Virus record (IMG/VR): IMGVR_UViG_3300018914_000006
Location: 1-35,480 of that record
Length of the DNA stretch: 35,480 bases
From: a virus
Reading direction: 5' to 3' (one strand)
Made by a program: the position numbers and the translations under genes. Below the pieces are notes generated by a model. That model saw only the letters and a program-made list of their open reading frames with translations, was not told the DNA's origin and made no database searches. Shown here one piece after another: positions 15,248 to 21,852 of this stretch (the stretch's first letter is position 1; every line of letters starts with the position of its first letter).

Positions 15248-16714
15248 TTGGCGGCCACCGCTGCTCGCAAGCGGGCGCGTGCCGCCGGCACGGCGCCTAC
15301 GGGCGCAAGCGTCGCGACCGCCCAGGAGCGGGCACCCGAGTCCGGCACCAGGCCGAAGGGTGACCTCGGCAGTGCGCTCCCGGACCTGTCGATCTGGGAG
15401 CAGTTCGCCCGCATCGGCGCCGGCCTCACACCGTTCGACGTCCAGAGCATCGTCCGCCAGGCGGATGGCGGTGACCCGAGCCGCCTCATCGACCTGGCGA
15501 ACGAGTTTCGCCAGAAGGACGCACACCTACAGTCGGTCCTGTTCACCCGCGAGTCGGCCCTGTCCGGGCTCGACTGGGAGCTGGTCCTCCCGGGCGCGCG
15601 GCGCACCAAGGACGGCAGCCGCAGGCAGCGGGCTCCTCGCGGTGAGCGCGAGCGCCGCTTCGTCGACGAGGTCCTCCGCGGCCTCGATGCTCCTCGTGAG
15701 GACCGCGACGCGGTCGGGCTCCGTGAACTCATCCAGCACCTGACCGGCGGCGCCTTCTACGGGCACGCGGTGGCTGAGACCCTCTTCGCGCTCGATTCCC
15801 GCATGCGACTCGTCCCGCGCGGGTTTGCTCTCCACTCCGCGCGCCGGTTCGGGTTCGAACAGACCCGCGGCGAGCTCTTCCTGTCCAACGGCCGCGGCGG
15901 CTGGTCGGACTTCCGCGCCGCCTTTCCTTACCGGTTCATCGTCTCCCAGCCCCGCATCACTGGCGACGTGCAGGCCCGCGAGGGCCTCATGCGCGTCCTG
16001 GTATGGCCGGCCATCTGCCGGAACTGGACGGTGTCGGACTGGATGTCGCTGGCCGAGCTGGCGTGGAAGCCGTGGCGCATCGGCAAGATCCTCAAGGGTG
16101 CGACCGAGGCCGAGAAGGCTGCCCTCAAGCAGACCCTCAAGGACCTCACCCGCATCGGCAGCGCGACCCACACCGAGAACACCGAGATCAAGCTCCAGTG
16201 GCCTGAGGCCAAGGGCGGCGCCGGCAACAGCGGGCACGGCGAGCTCCACATGCGGATGGCCGCGGAGATCAGCAAGGCCGTGCTCGGCCAGACGCTGACG
16301 ACTGAGACCAGCGGCACGGGCAGCTACTCGCTCGGCCAGGTTCACGACCGCGTCCGCAAGGACATCCTCGAGTTCGACGCCAAGCATGTCGCCGCGGTTA
16401 TCACCCGCGACATCGTCAGGCCGCTTATCGAGCTGAACTACGGGCCGACGGCGCCGGTGCCCACGTTCCGCTTCGTCACCGAGGAAGTTGCGGACCTGAA
16501 GACGACGGCCGAGGCGCTCAAGACGCTGGTTGCCGACGTGAAGATGAAGATTCCGGCCGCTTGGGCCCACGCGCAGCTCGGCATCCCGATGGCGGACGAC
16601 GACGAGGAAGTTCTCGGCGCGACGCTGAACGACGAGGGCGAGGAGCCCGAGCCGGAGCCCGAAGGCGACGACGCAGAGGCGGACGACGCCGACGCAGAAG
16701 ACGAGGCGGCATGA
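15248..16714 (+). CDS. Portal protein, Mu gp29-like (DUF935)
   Basis: Forms the ring at the capsid vertex through which DNA enters and leaves. Recognised by DUF935 signatures in order: FRQKDAHLQSVLFTRESALSGLDWELVLPG, FYGHAVAETLFALDS, the RITGDVQAREGLMRVLVWPAICRNW segment, then AVLGQTLTTETSGTGSYSLGQVHDRVRKDILEFDAKHVA and IVRPLIELNYGP. The C-terminal 40 residues are strongly acidic (EPEPEPEGDDAEADDADAEDEAA). The first usable start in the open frame is TTG 15248, with no clear ribosome site; the frame is closed by TAG at 15173, so the start lies at or after 15176. The long basic N-terminus may be partly unreal. Confidence 0.92.
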   Translation: MAATAARKRARAAGTAPTGASVATAQERAPESGTRPKGDLGSALPDLSIWEQFARIGAGLTPFDVQSIVRQADGGDPSRLIDLANEFRQKDAHLQSVLFTRESALSGLDWELVLPGARRTKDGSRRQRAPRGERERRFVDEVLRGLDAPREDRDAVGLRELIQHLTGGAFYGHAVAETLFALDSRMRLVPRGFALHSARRFGFEQTRGELFLSNGRGGWSDFRAAFPYRFIVSQPRITGDVQAREGLMRVLVWPAICRNWTVSDWMSLAELAWKPWRIGKILKGATEAEKAALKQTLKDLTRIGSATHTENTEIKLQWPEAKGGAGNSGHGELHMRMAAEISKAVLGQTLTTETSGTGSYSLGQVHDRVRKDILEFDAKHVAAVITRDIVRPLIELNYGPTAPVPTFRFVTEEVADLKTTAEALKTLVADVKMKIPAAWAHAQLGIPMADDDEEVLGATLNDEGEEPEPEPEGDDAEADDADAEDEAA

Positions 16715-17694
16715 AAGACCTGCAATCGCGAGCCATGGAGTCCCGGGCCATCCGGGAGGACGCCCGCGAGGTCGACTTCGTGGCGAGCACCGAGTCGCCC
16801 GACTCCCACGATTCGGTGGTCAAAGCGAACTGGGACGTCGCTCGCTTCGAGTCGAACCCCGTCGTGCTCTGGGCCCACGAGTCCCGTGAGCTTCCAATCG
16901 GCGTCGCGTCCAACGTGCGCGTCGTCAAGAAGGAGCTCCTCGCGACGGTTCGCTTCGTCGGCGCCGACGTAAACCCGAAGGCCGAGCAGGTCTGGCAGGG
17001 CGTGAAGCAGGGCGTCATCCGCGGGATGTCGGTCGGCTTCTACCCGCGTTCGGTTCGCTACGAGAAGCAGGACGACCGCGAGCTTCTGGTTCTCGACGAC
17101 AACGAGTTGCTCGAGCTGAGCATCACCCCGATCCCGAGCAACCCCGAGACGCTGGCCAAGCTGCGCTGCCGCGCGCGTGCCGCGACCGACAAGACCACCG
17201 CGACGGATACGCCGTCGCCGGAGACGCCCGCCGTCGAGCGCGGCGAGCACAAGGAAGGGACCACCATGTCCGACCAGAACGAGACCGCCGCGCTCAAGAC
17301 GAAGGTCGCCGAGCGTGAGGCGGAGATCCGCGTCGTCGAGAAGAGCCTCGCCGACATCAAGGCCGAGCGCGACATCCTCGCCGGCCAGAACAAGGCCCTC
17401 GTCACCGAGCGCGACGCCCTCAAGGCTCGCGCCGAGAAGGCCGAGAGCGAGATCGTGGAGCGCGAGGTCGACAGCCTCGTCGGCAAGAAGATCACGCCGG
17501 CCGAGAAGCCGTCGTTCGTGAAGCTCGCGCGTTCCAACCCTGAGCTATTCCGCGAGATGGTCGCGCAGCGGTCGGACCTCAACCTGACCAGCGCGAAGTC
17601 GGTCCTCCCGACCGACACGACCGAGCGCGCCGCCACGGGCGCGACGGACGTCGACACCCTGTTCAACGACTTCAGCAAGTCGCTGGGGAACTGA
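16711..17694 (+). CDS. HK97-family prohead protease with C-terminal scaffold domain
   Basis: Residues 1-155 are the S78-type prohead protease: VDFVASTESPDSHDSVV, WDVARFESNPVVLWAHESRELPIG with catalytic His56, FVGADVNPKAEQVW, and GVIRGMSVGFYPRSV with catalytic Ser107. Residues 155-185 are a Thr/Pro-rich linker. From residue 186 onward comes a coiled coil (AALKTKVAEREAEIRVVEKSLADIKAERD...) of scaffold type. The protease matures the prohead and probably removes the scaffold. Fusion of protease and scaffold in one frame, with an internal start, resembles lambda C/Nu3, though that protease belongs to another family. ATG overlaps the portal stop. Confidence 0.92.
   Translation: MKDLQSRAMESRAIREDAREVDFVASTESPDSHDSVVKANWDVARFESNPVVLWAHESRELPIGVASNVRVVKKELLATVRFVGADVNPKAEQVWQGVKQGVIRGMSVGFYPRSVRYEKQDDRELLVLDDNELLELSITPIPSNPETLAKLRCRARAATDKTTATDTPSPETPAVERGEHKEGTTMSDQNETAALKTKVAEREAEIRVVEKSLADIKAERDILAGQNKALVTERDALKARAEKAESEIVEREVDSLVGKKITPAEKPSFVKLARSNPELFREMVAQRSDLNLTSAKSVLPTDTTERAATGATDVDTLFNDFSKSLGN
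17266..17694 (+). CDS. Nested scaffold protein from an internal in-frame start, 142 aa
   Basis: An ATG at 17266 (codon 186 of the protease frame) is preceded by AAGGAAGGGA at 17251-17260, one of the best ribosome sites in the window, with five to ten bases of spacing. The product begins MSDQNETAALKTKV and is all coiled coil plus a short C-terminal helix (LFNDFSKSLGN) likely to touch the capsid protein. Excess free scaffold is normally needed over protease, and a nested start supplies it. Confidence 0.65.
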   Translation: MSDQNETAALKTKVAEREAEIRVVEKSLADIKAERDILAGQNKALVTERDALKARAEKAESEIVEREVDSLVGKKITPAEKPSFVKLARSNPELFREMVAQRSDLNLTSAKSVLPTDTTERAATGATDVDTLFNDFSKSLGN

Positions 17695-17701
17695 GGAAGC
17701 C

Positions 17702-18118
17702 ATGGCTGCTCGTCCCGCATGCCGCCTGTCCAAGGCGAACATCACCGCGAAGGCCGTCGTCACCGCTCCCGTCGAGCGCTACCGCGCCGTCTCGCTCAGC
17801 ACGTCGGATTCGCAGGTCGCCTACACGGCAGCCGGCGGCGCCGCGTACGGCTTCACGCTCGAGGCCGGAGCGGTCGGTGCCGTCATCCCCGTCGTCGTCA
17901 CCGGCTGCGGCGAGACGACCCGCGTCAAGGTCGGCACCGGCGGCGCCACGCGCGGCTCATGGGCCGTCGTCGTCGGCGCGGCCGGCGAGGTGACGAACGC
18001 CGCAGCCCTCGGTGGCGGCACCGTCGCCCGCAACATCGTCGGCAAGTTCGAGGAGACCGGCGTCGCAGGTGACGAGGTCGGCCTCGTGCTCATCGCGTTC
18101 ACGGGCGCGTCGGCCTGA
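17702..18118 (+). CDS. Capsid decoration protein, DUF2190-like
   Basis: 138 residues of beta-rich, Gly/Ala/Val-rich sequence with GGAAYGFTLEAGAVGAVIPVVVTG and ARNIVGKFEETGVAGDEVGLVLIA. The pattern and the position between protease/scaffold and major capsid match DUF2190 head-stabilising proteins, which bind the outside of the mature capsid. ATG follows GAGGAAG. Its stop lies inside the first copy of a 15-base repeat, and a GC hairpin follows. Confidence 0.7.
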   Translation: MAARPACRLSKANITAKAVVTAPVERYRAVSLSTSDSQVAYTAAGGAAYGFTLEAGAVGAVIPVVVTGCGETTRVKVGTGGATRGSWAVVVGAAGEVTNAAALGGGTVARNIVGKFEETGVAGDEVGLVLIAFTGASA

Positions 18119-18188
18119 CGTCGCTCGCGCGCTCCCCACCTCCGAGCGCGCCCCTCCCCACAACCCAACTCGACTGACGTCGCTCGCG
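18115..18188 (+). repeat. 15-base direct repeat flanking the decoration/capsid gap
   Basis: CTGACGTCGCTCGCG occurs at 18115-18129, covering the decoration stop codon, and again at 18174-18188, just before the capsid leader hairpin. The two copies are 59 bases apart. They may be the trace of a small duplication or a site for a regulator or processing enzyme. Confidence 0.7.
18127..18151 (+). terminator. 8-base perfect hairpin after the decoration gene
   Basis: GCGCGCTC (18127-18134) and GAGCGCGC (18144-18151) form a perfect stem with a 9-base C-rich loop, beginning nine bases past the decoration stop. C-rich sequence rather than a U-run follows, so it may act as a partial terminator or an mRNA 3'-end stabiliser rather than a standard intrinsic terminator. 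Confidence 0.45.
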
Positions 18189-18220
18189 GGACGCGAGCGC
18201 GAATGGGGACTCGCGTCCCG
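18187..18220 (+). promoter_or_regulatory. 11-base perfect hairpin directly before the capsid ribosome site
   Basis: CGGGACGCGAG (18187-18197) and CTCGCGTCCCG (18210-18220) pair perfectly around a 12-base loop. The AAGGA ribosome site starts at the next base (18221) and the ATG at 18232, leaving the ribosome site free. Such 5' hairpins are known to protect abundant mRNAs from decay or mark processing sites; which applies here is inference. Confidence 0.65.
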
Positions 18221-18231
18221 AAGGATCGAAC

Positions 18232-19326
18232 ATGTCCACCACTTCGCTCGCTCTCGCCCCGGAGCCCAAGTCGCCGGCGGCCGTCGCGCACGAGAAGTTC
18301 GCGCGTGAGTTCAAGCACAAGCTCCACATGGACCGCGACTTTCGGAAGTCGCTTGCGCGGAACATGCTGCTCCACACGCAGCGCGTCGCGTTGAACCCGA
18401 ACACGGTCCACGCGGATCGCTTCCTGACGCAGCTGTCCATCGGCTACGTCAACGACGACATGATCGGCGAGAAGCTCCTCCCGATCGTCAACGTCGCGAA
18501 CCGCAGCGACAAGTTCTTCAAGCGCGATCGTCGTTCGACACTCAACGCGCCCGACGACCTGTCCGCGCCGCGCGCTCGCGCGAACGAGATCGAGGTCACG
18601 TTCTCCGAGGACAACTACTCGGTGCGCGACTACCACCTCCAGGCCTACGTCGACAAGATGACGGAGGCGAACGCCGACGAGGCGTACATGGAGATCGTCG
18701 ACATGACGGAGGCTCTCACCGAGTCTCTCGCGATCAAGACGGAGCTTCGGTACGCCGCGCTCCTCGGCTCCGCGGCGACGTACGGAAGCAACACGGCGGC
18801 GCTCACCGGCGTGGAGTGGAACGAGGCGGTGACGCCGAACAACGATCCGCTTCCGACCATCCAGAGCATTATCGCGTCGCGCTGGACCGGTGGCGGCCGC
18901 ACGCGGCTCATCGGCGCGACCACGATCGAGGTGCTCAACGCCCTCATCAACAACACGCAGATCCGCAGCCTGTTCCAGTACACGACGGGCGGCCTCGCGA
19001 CCCGCCAGCAGATCGCCGCGTACATGGGCCTCGACGACCTCATCGTCACGAGCGCGCGCTACGACGCCGCGAATATCGGCCAGGCCCCGAGCTACCAGCG
19101 CATCTGGCCTAACGTCTTCATCGTCGCCCGCGTCATGGCTGCGCCGTCGCGGCGCACGACCGGCCTGGGCGCGACGTTCAACTGGGCCCCGGGTTCCGCG
19201 ACCACGCAGTGGTTCGACCCCGAGCCCGGCAACATCGGCGGCACGTACACCAAGGTGTCGCGCTCCTACGACCTCAAGGTCATCGACCCGGACAGCAGCT
19301 ACCTGCTGACCGGCGTGATCGTCTGA
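18232..19326 (+). CDS. Major capsid protein
   Basis: The main shell protein, 364 residues. Identified by position after protease, scaffold and decoration genes and by its features: an N-arm (1-60), a basic loop (SDKFFKRDRRSTLNAPDDLSAPRARANEIEVTFSEDNYSVRDYHLQAYV) like the E-loop region, a spine helix (EAYMEIVDMTEALTESLAIKTELRYAALLG), and a late beta segment (RRTTGLGATFNWAPG... WFDPEPGNIGG) found in phage major capsid proteins related to the HK97 fold. It has its own leader with an 11-base hairpin and AAGGA site, unlike the overlapped genes around it, which fits high independent expression. Confidence 0.88.
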   Translation: MSTTSLALAPEPKSPAAVAHEKFAREFKHKLHMDRDFRKSLARNMLLHTQRVALNPNTVHADRFLTQLSIGYVNDDMIGEKLLPIVNVANRSDKFFKRDRRSTLNAPDDLSAPRARANEIEVTFSEDNYSVRDYHLQAYVDKMTEANADEAYMEIVDMTEALTESLAIKTELRYAALLGSAATYGSNTAALTGVEWNEAVTPNNDPLPTIQSIIASRWTGGGRTRLIGATTIEVLNALINNTQIRSLFQYTTGGLATRQQIAAYMGLDDLIVTSARYDAANIGQAPSYQRIWPNVFIVARVMAAPSRRTTGLGATFNWAPGSATTQWFDPEPGNIGGTYTKVSRSYDLKVIDPDSSYLLTGVIV

Positions 19327-19337
19327 ACGGGGACACC

Positions 19338-19739
19338 ATGGCCAACCAGAACGACAGCAAGAACAAGCAGCAGGACGCTGGCAGCCCGATGACCTCCGGC
19401 TCGCCGGAGCAGTTCCTCCAGGAGGCGCCTGCGCACCTGACTGCCCAGGGCGACAAGGCCCCGCCGATGCCGAACGCGCAGACCGCGCGTAGGTACTTCC
19501 GCATGCACGACAAGGGTGGCGCGATGCTCCAGGTCGGCGAGACGACCGACCCGAACGGGAACACGCGTCCCGCGCGTCGCCTCGTCACCGCCGGCGAGGT
19601 TCTGGCGCTTGACCCGAAGTACGCCTCGCAGGAGGGCCTCACCGAGGTCGACGCGAACGGCCAGCCTCTCCAGCAGCGCAGCGGTGGCGTCGATAGTCGC
19701 CAGACCACCGAGGCCTCCGGCTTCCAGAAGCGAGGCTGA
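19338..19739 (+). CDS. Hypothetical head-region protein, 133 aa
   Basis: No family recognised. Hydrophilic N-terminus (NDSKNKQQDAGSP), a small central domain (ARRYFRMHDKGGAMLQVGETTDPNGNTRPARRLVTAGEVLALDP) and a polar tail. Lies right after the major capsid gene, 11 bases away with GGGGACACC before the ATG, so a minor head protein is likely. An in-frame extension upstream would read through the capsid gene and was rejected. Confidence 0.55.
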   Translation: MANQNDSKNKQQDAGSPMTSGSPEQFLQEAPAHLTAQGDKAPPMPNAQTARRYFRMHDKGGAMLQVGETTDPNGNTRPARRLVTAGEVLALDPKYASQEGLTEVDANGQPLQQRSGGVDSRQTTEASGFQKRG

Positions 19740-19740
19740 C

Positions 19741-20076
19741 GTGCCGCGCGTCGACAAGGGCAAGCACGGCCGGGCCTCCGGTCGCGCCGAGCGCGCCCTC
19801 GCCGAGGGCAAGGCCCGCCTCCACGACAACGGCGGCGAGCCCATCGTCGAGGTCGACAAGCACGGCAACGCGGCGCTCCTTGCGGGCGAGGCGAACGTCG
19901 ACGAGTCGACCATCGGCGCTGAGAACGTGCACGCCTCGCCACTGCTCGGCGACCCGGCCGCAGGCTGGACTTCGTCCACACCGCTGCCGACCGAGGAGCA
20001 GTCGGCAGAGCCGCAGCCGGTCGACTACGCGATCCCGGCCGAGTACATGGCGCAGGGTCGTAAGTCCAAGCGCTGA
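19741..20076 (+). CDS. Hypothetical head-region protein, 111 aa
   Basis: No family recognised. Very polar, probably extended or intrinsically disordered (KGKHGRASGRAERALAEGKARLHDNGGEPIVEVDK, later TPLPTEEQSAEPQPVDYA) with a basic end (QGRKSKR). GTG start lies one base after the previous stop. May be a head-completion or internal head protein. Confidence 0.5.
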   Translation: MPRVDKGKHGRASGRAERALAEGKARLHDNGGEPIVEVDKHGNAALLAGEANVDESTIGAENVHASPLLGDPAAGWTSSTPLPTEEQSAEPQPVDYAIPAEYMAQGRKSKR

Positions 20077-20834
20077 TGCCTAAGAAGACCGCTCGCTCGC
20101 TGGTCCCGCTGGGAGCAGTCGTGGCGAGCGGCGTCGGTGAGTCGGTCGACATCGCACCCGACGCGACGCTCGACCTCGAGCTCGCCGTCACCGCCATTAC
20201 TGGAACGCTCGCTGTCACGATCGAGACGAGCCGCGATGGCCTGAACTGGACGCCGCTCGCGCCAGTGGCGGGCGACGACACCGACGAGACGGACGCGGAC
20301 TTCCCGCTCGTGTCCGCCGTCGGAACCACGCTGCGCGTTTTCCCCGATGCACGCCGGTACGTGCGTGCCCGGTGGACGCTGTCGCCGGGTGGTTCGGCCA
20401 CCTTCGCCGTTACCGGTTGGTCCGTGCGGGTCTACGCCTCGCCGGAGGACATGCCGGAGTTCGGCATCCGAGCCGCGTGGCTGGAGTCGCTGAACAGCCG
20501 GAAGATCGACGCCGCTCTCCGGGCGAAGACGGACGACGTCACCGACGCGTTCGCCTCCGGCTGGCCAAGCATGCCCGTCCCGCTCACCGAGTGGGGCGAC
20601 AACATTCGCCGCGGCGTGGCCGCCTGTGCAGCCGTCGACCTTATGGCGACGGAGGGGACGCGCCCCGACGAGGACGACGACCGCATGCTCATCGATCGCT
20701 GCGCCGCCTTCGATGCCTGGCTGGCGCTGGTCGCCGCCGGCAAGCGCGGCGGCGCGTCGACTGAGACCGACGAGGAGACCGCCGCTGGCGGCGCGACGGT
20801 CATCCTGGTGCACGACTGCCGCTGGGACTTCTGA
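20076..20834 (+). CDS. Head-tail adaptor-like protein with extra N-terminal beta domain
   Basis: The C-terminal 100 residues (DDVTDAFASGWPSMPVPLTEWGDNIRRGVAACAAVDLMATEGTRPDEDDDRMLIDRCAAFDAWLALVAAGK) resemble gp36/DUF1320-type adaptors that bind under the portal: an irregular start, a helix ending in AAxDLMxxRG-like, and a final ID-x-R-x-xxFDAWL-x-xVxAGK helix. Residues 1-125 are a separate beta-rich domain of TVTIET-x-DGLNW type (DLELAVTAITGTLAVTIETSRDGLNWTPLAP), not part of usual adaptors; it may decorate the neck. TGATG overlap. Confidence 0.65.
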   Translation: MPKKTARSLVPLGAVVASGVGESVDIAPDATLDLELAVTAITGTLAVTIETSRDGLNWTPLAPVAGDDTDETDADFPLVSAVGTTLRVFPDARRYVRARWTLSPGGSATFAVTGWSVRVYASPEDMPEFGIRAAWLESLNSRKIDAALRAKTDDVTDAFASGWPSMPVPLTEWGDNIRRGVAACAAVDLMATEGTRPDEDDDRMLIDRCAAFDAWLALVAAGKRGGASTETDEETAAGGATVILVHDCRWDF

Positions 20835-20835
20835 C

Positions 20836-21258
20836 GTGGCCTCGCTGAAGGCCACCGGCGCGGGCTTTGCCGATCTTGCTGCCAAGTTCGACCGCCTCGC
20901 CGACCGCTACCCGCGCCTCGCTGCCGAGAAGGGCGCCGCTGCTGCGCAGAAGTGCATCGACCGGGAGTACGCCAACGAGGCGGGCCCGGACGGCACGAAG
21001 TGGAAGCAGAAGAAGCGCCCGAACGGCAAGCCGCAGGGGCAGGCCAGCGGCGAGACGATGGCTTCTGCGAAGGCCATCCCGGGCCCGAACGCGGACATCC
21101 TCCTGAGCGTCGAGGGCGCGGCCTCGTACCTCCAGAACGGCACGAGCCGGATGGACGCTAGGCAGATCCTTCCTGAGGGAAAGCTTGACCCCGAGTGGGC
21201 CGAGCCCATCGACGACGCCGCTCACGACGCCATACACGAAGCCTATGAGGGGCGCTGA
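20836..21258 (+). CDS. Tail completion / virion morphogenesis protein (Mu gpG-like)
   Basis: 140-residue protein ending in the pattern YLQNGTSRMDARQILPEGKLDPEWAEPIDDAAHDAI. The Y-L-x-x-GT-x-x-M-x-AR-x-x-LP motif is shared by Mu gpG/P2 gpS-type and HK97 gp10-type proteins, which join the tail to the head connector. The N-terminal helix (GFADLAAKFDRLADRYPRLAAEKGAAAAQKCIDREYA) is the usual lead-in. GTG start one base after the previous stop. Confidence 0.72.
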   Translation: MASLKATGAGFADLAAKFDRLADRYPRLAAEKGAAAAQKCIDREYANEAGPDGTKWKQKKRPNGKPQGQASGETMASAKAIPGPNADILLSVEGAASYLQNGTSRMDARQILPEGKLDPEWAEPIDDAAHDAIHEAYEGR

Positions 21259-21750
21259 GTGGCCACCACGGTCGCCGACGTCATGACCGTCGTCGCGGCC
21301 GAGATGGTCCAGCGCGGCGTCGACGTGCAGCACCAGTGGGGCAAGAAGAGCGCGGAGCGGCACGACCGCCTGCCTCGCCTCCTGTGGGTCGAGCTCGACG
21401 ACGACGAGACCATCGAGCCGCCCTACCAGACTCGCTACGACCTAGCCGACGGTACTCAGGCCGACGCCGCCTACGACCGCGCGGTGAAGCTCGAGGTGAC
21501 CGTCCTCGCCAAGGACCCAGAGACCAGTGAGGCCGTGATGAACGTCCTCCTCATCGCCGGCCGCCACGCCCTGAGCGAGAGCGCATGGGAACCCGGCAAG
21601 GTCAAGAAGCGCGGTGAGCGACCGTCGAGCGGGTCTCACGCGCGCGTCCTGCCGGTGACGGTCCGCCTTCCCGTGCTCGACGCGCCGCTAACCCACGGTC
21701 GCATCGTGACGACCGCCATCACGGCCGAGGTCGAGACCGTCCTCGACTAG
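21259..21750 (+). CDS. Tail terminator-like protein, 163 aa
   Basis: Probably caps the tail tube before head joining. Alternating helix and strand structure (TTVADVMTVVAAEMVQRGVDVQ... YDRAVKLEVTVLAKDPETSEAVMNVLLIAGRHAL...RVLPVTVRLPVLDAPLTHGRIVTTAITAEVETVL) and its place between gpG-like protein and sheath match Mu gp37/gpU-type terminators. The sequence itself has no decisive motif. GTG follows the previous stop immediately. Confidence 0.6.
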   Translation: MATTVADVMTVVAAEMVQRGVDVQHQWGKKSAERHDRLPRLLWVELDDDETIEPPYQTRYDLADGTQADAAYDRAVKLEVTVLAKDPETSEAVMNVLLIAGRHALSESAWEPGKVKKRGERPSSGSHARVLPVTVRLPVLDAPLTHGRIVTTAITAEVETVLD

Positions 21751-21852
21751 CCGCTTTCGGCCCAACGGCCGCCGCCATCGCCAGTCGCTCCCCAATCGGA
21801 GCGGCACCCGACCCGCACCCCGGAGCGCCCGCGTCGCCGGGCCGGAGAAGCC
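21751..21852 (+). promoter_or_regulatory. Leader of the tail sheath gene with three short hairpins
   Basis: The 102-base gap holds CGGCC/GGCCG (21758-21771, 4-base loop), CGCTCC/GGAGCG (21786-21803, 6-base loop) and CCCGG/CCGGG (21819-21841). GGAG just before the ATG is the ribosome site. No T-run follows any hairpin. A separate leader is notable because neighbouring genes overlap. Confidence 0.45.

Noticed and set aside
15527-16570. 347-residue minus-strand frame over the portal gene
   Set aside because: Antisense shadow of a clear DUF935 portal.
18203-18394. ATG at 18203 in the capsid leader as a small leader gene
   Set aside because: The ATG lies in the loop of the hairpin and its frame is an Arg/Ser-rich shadow of the capsid gene.
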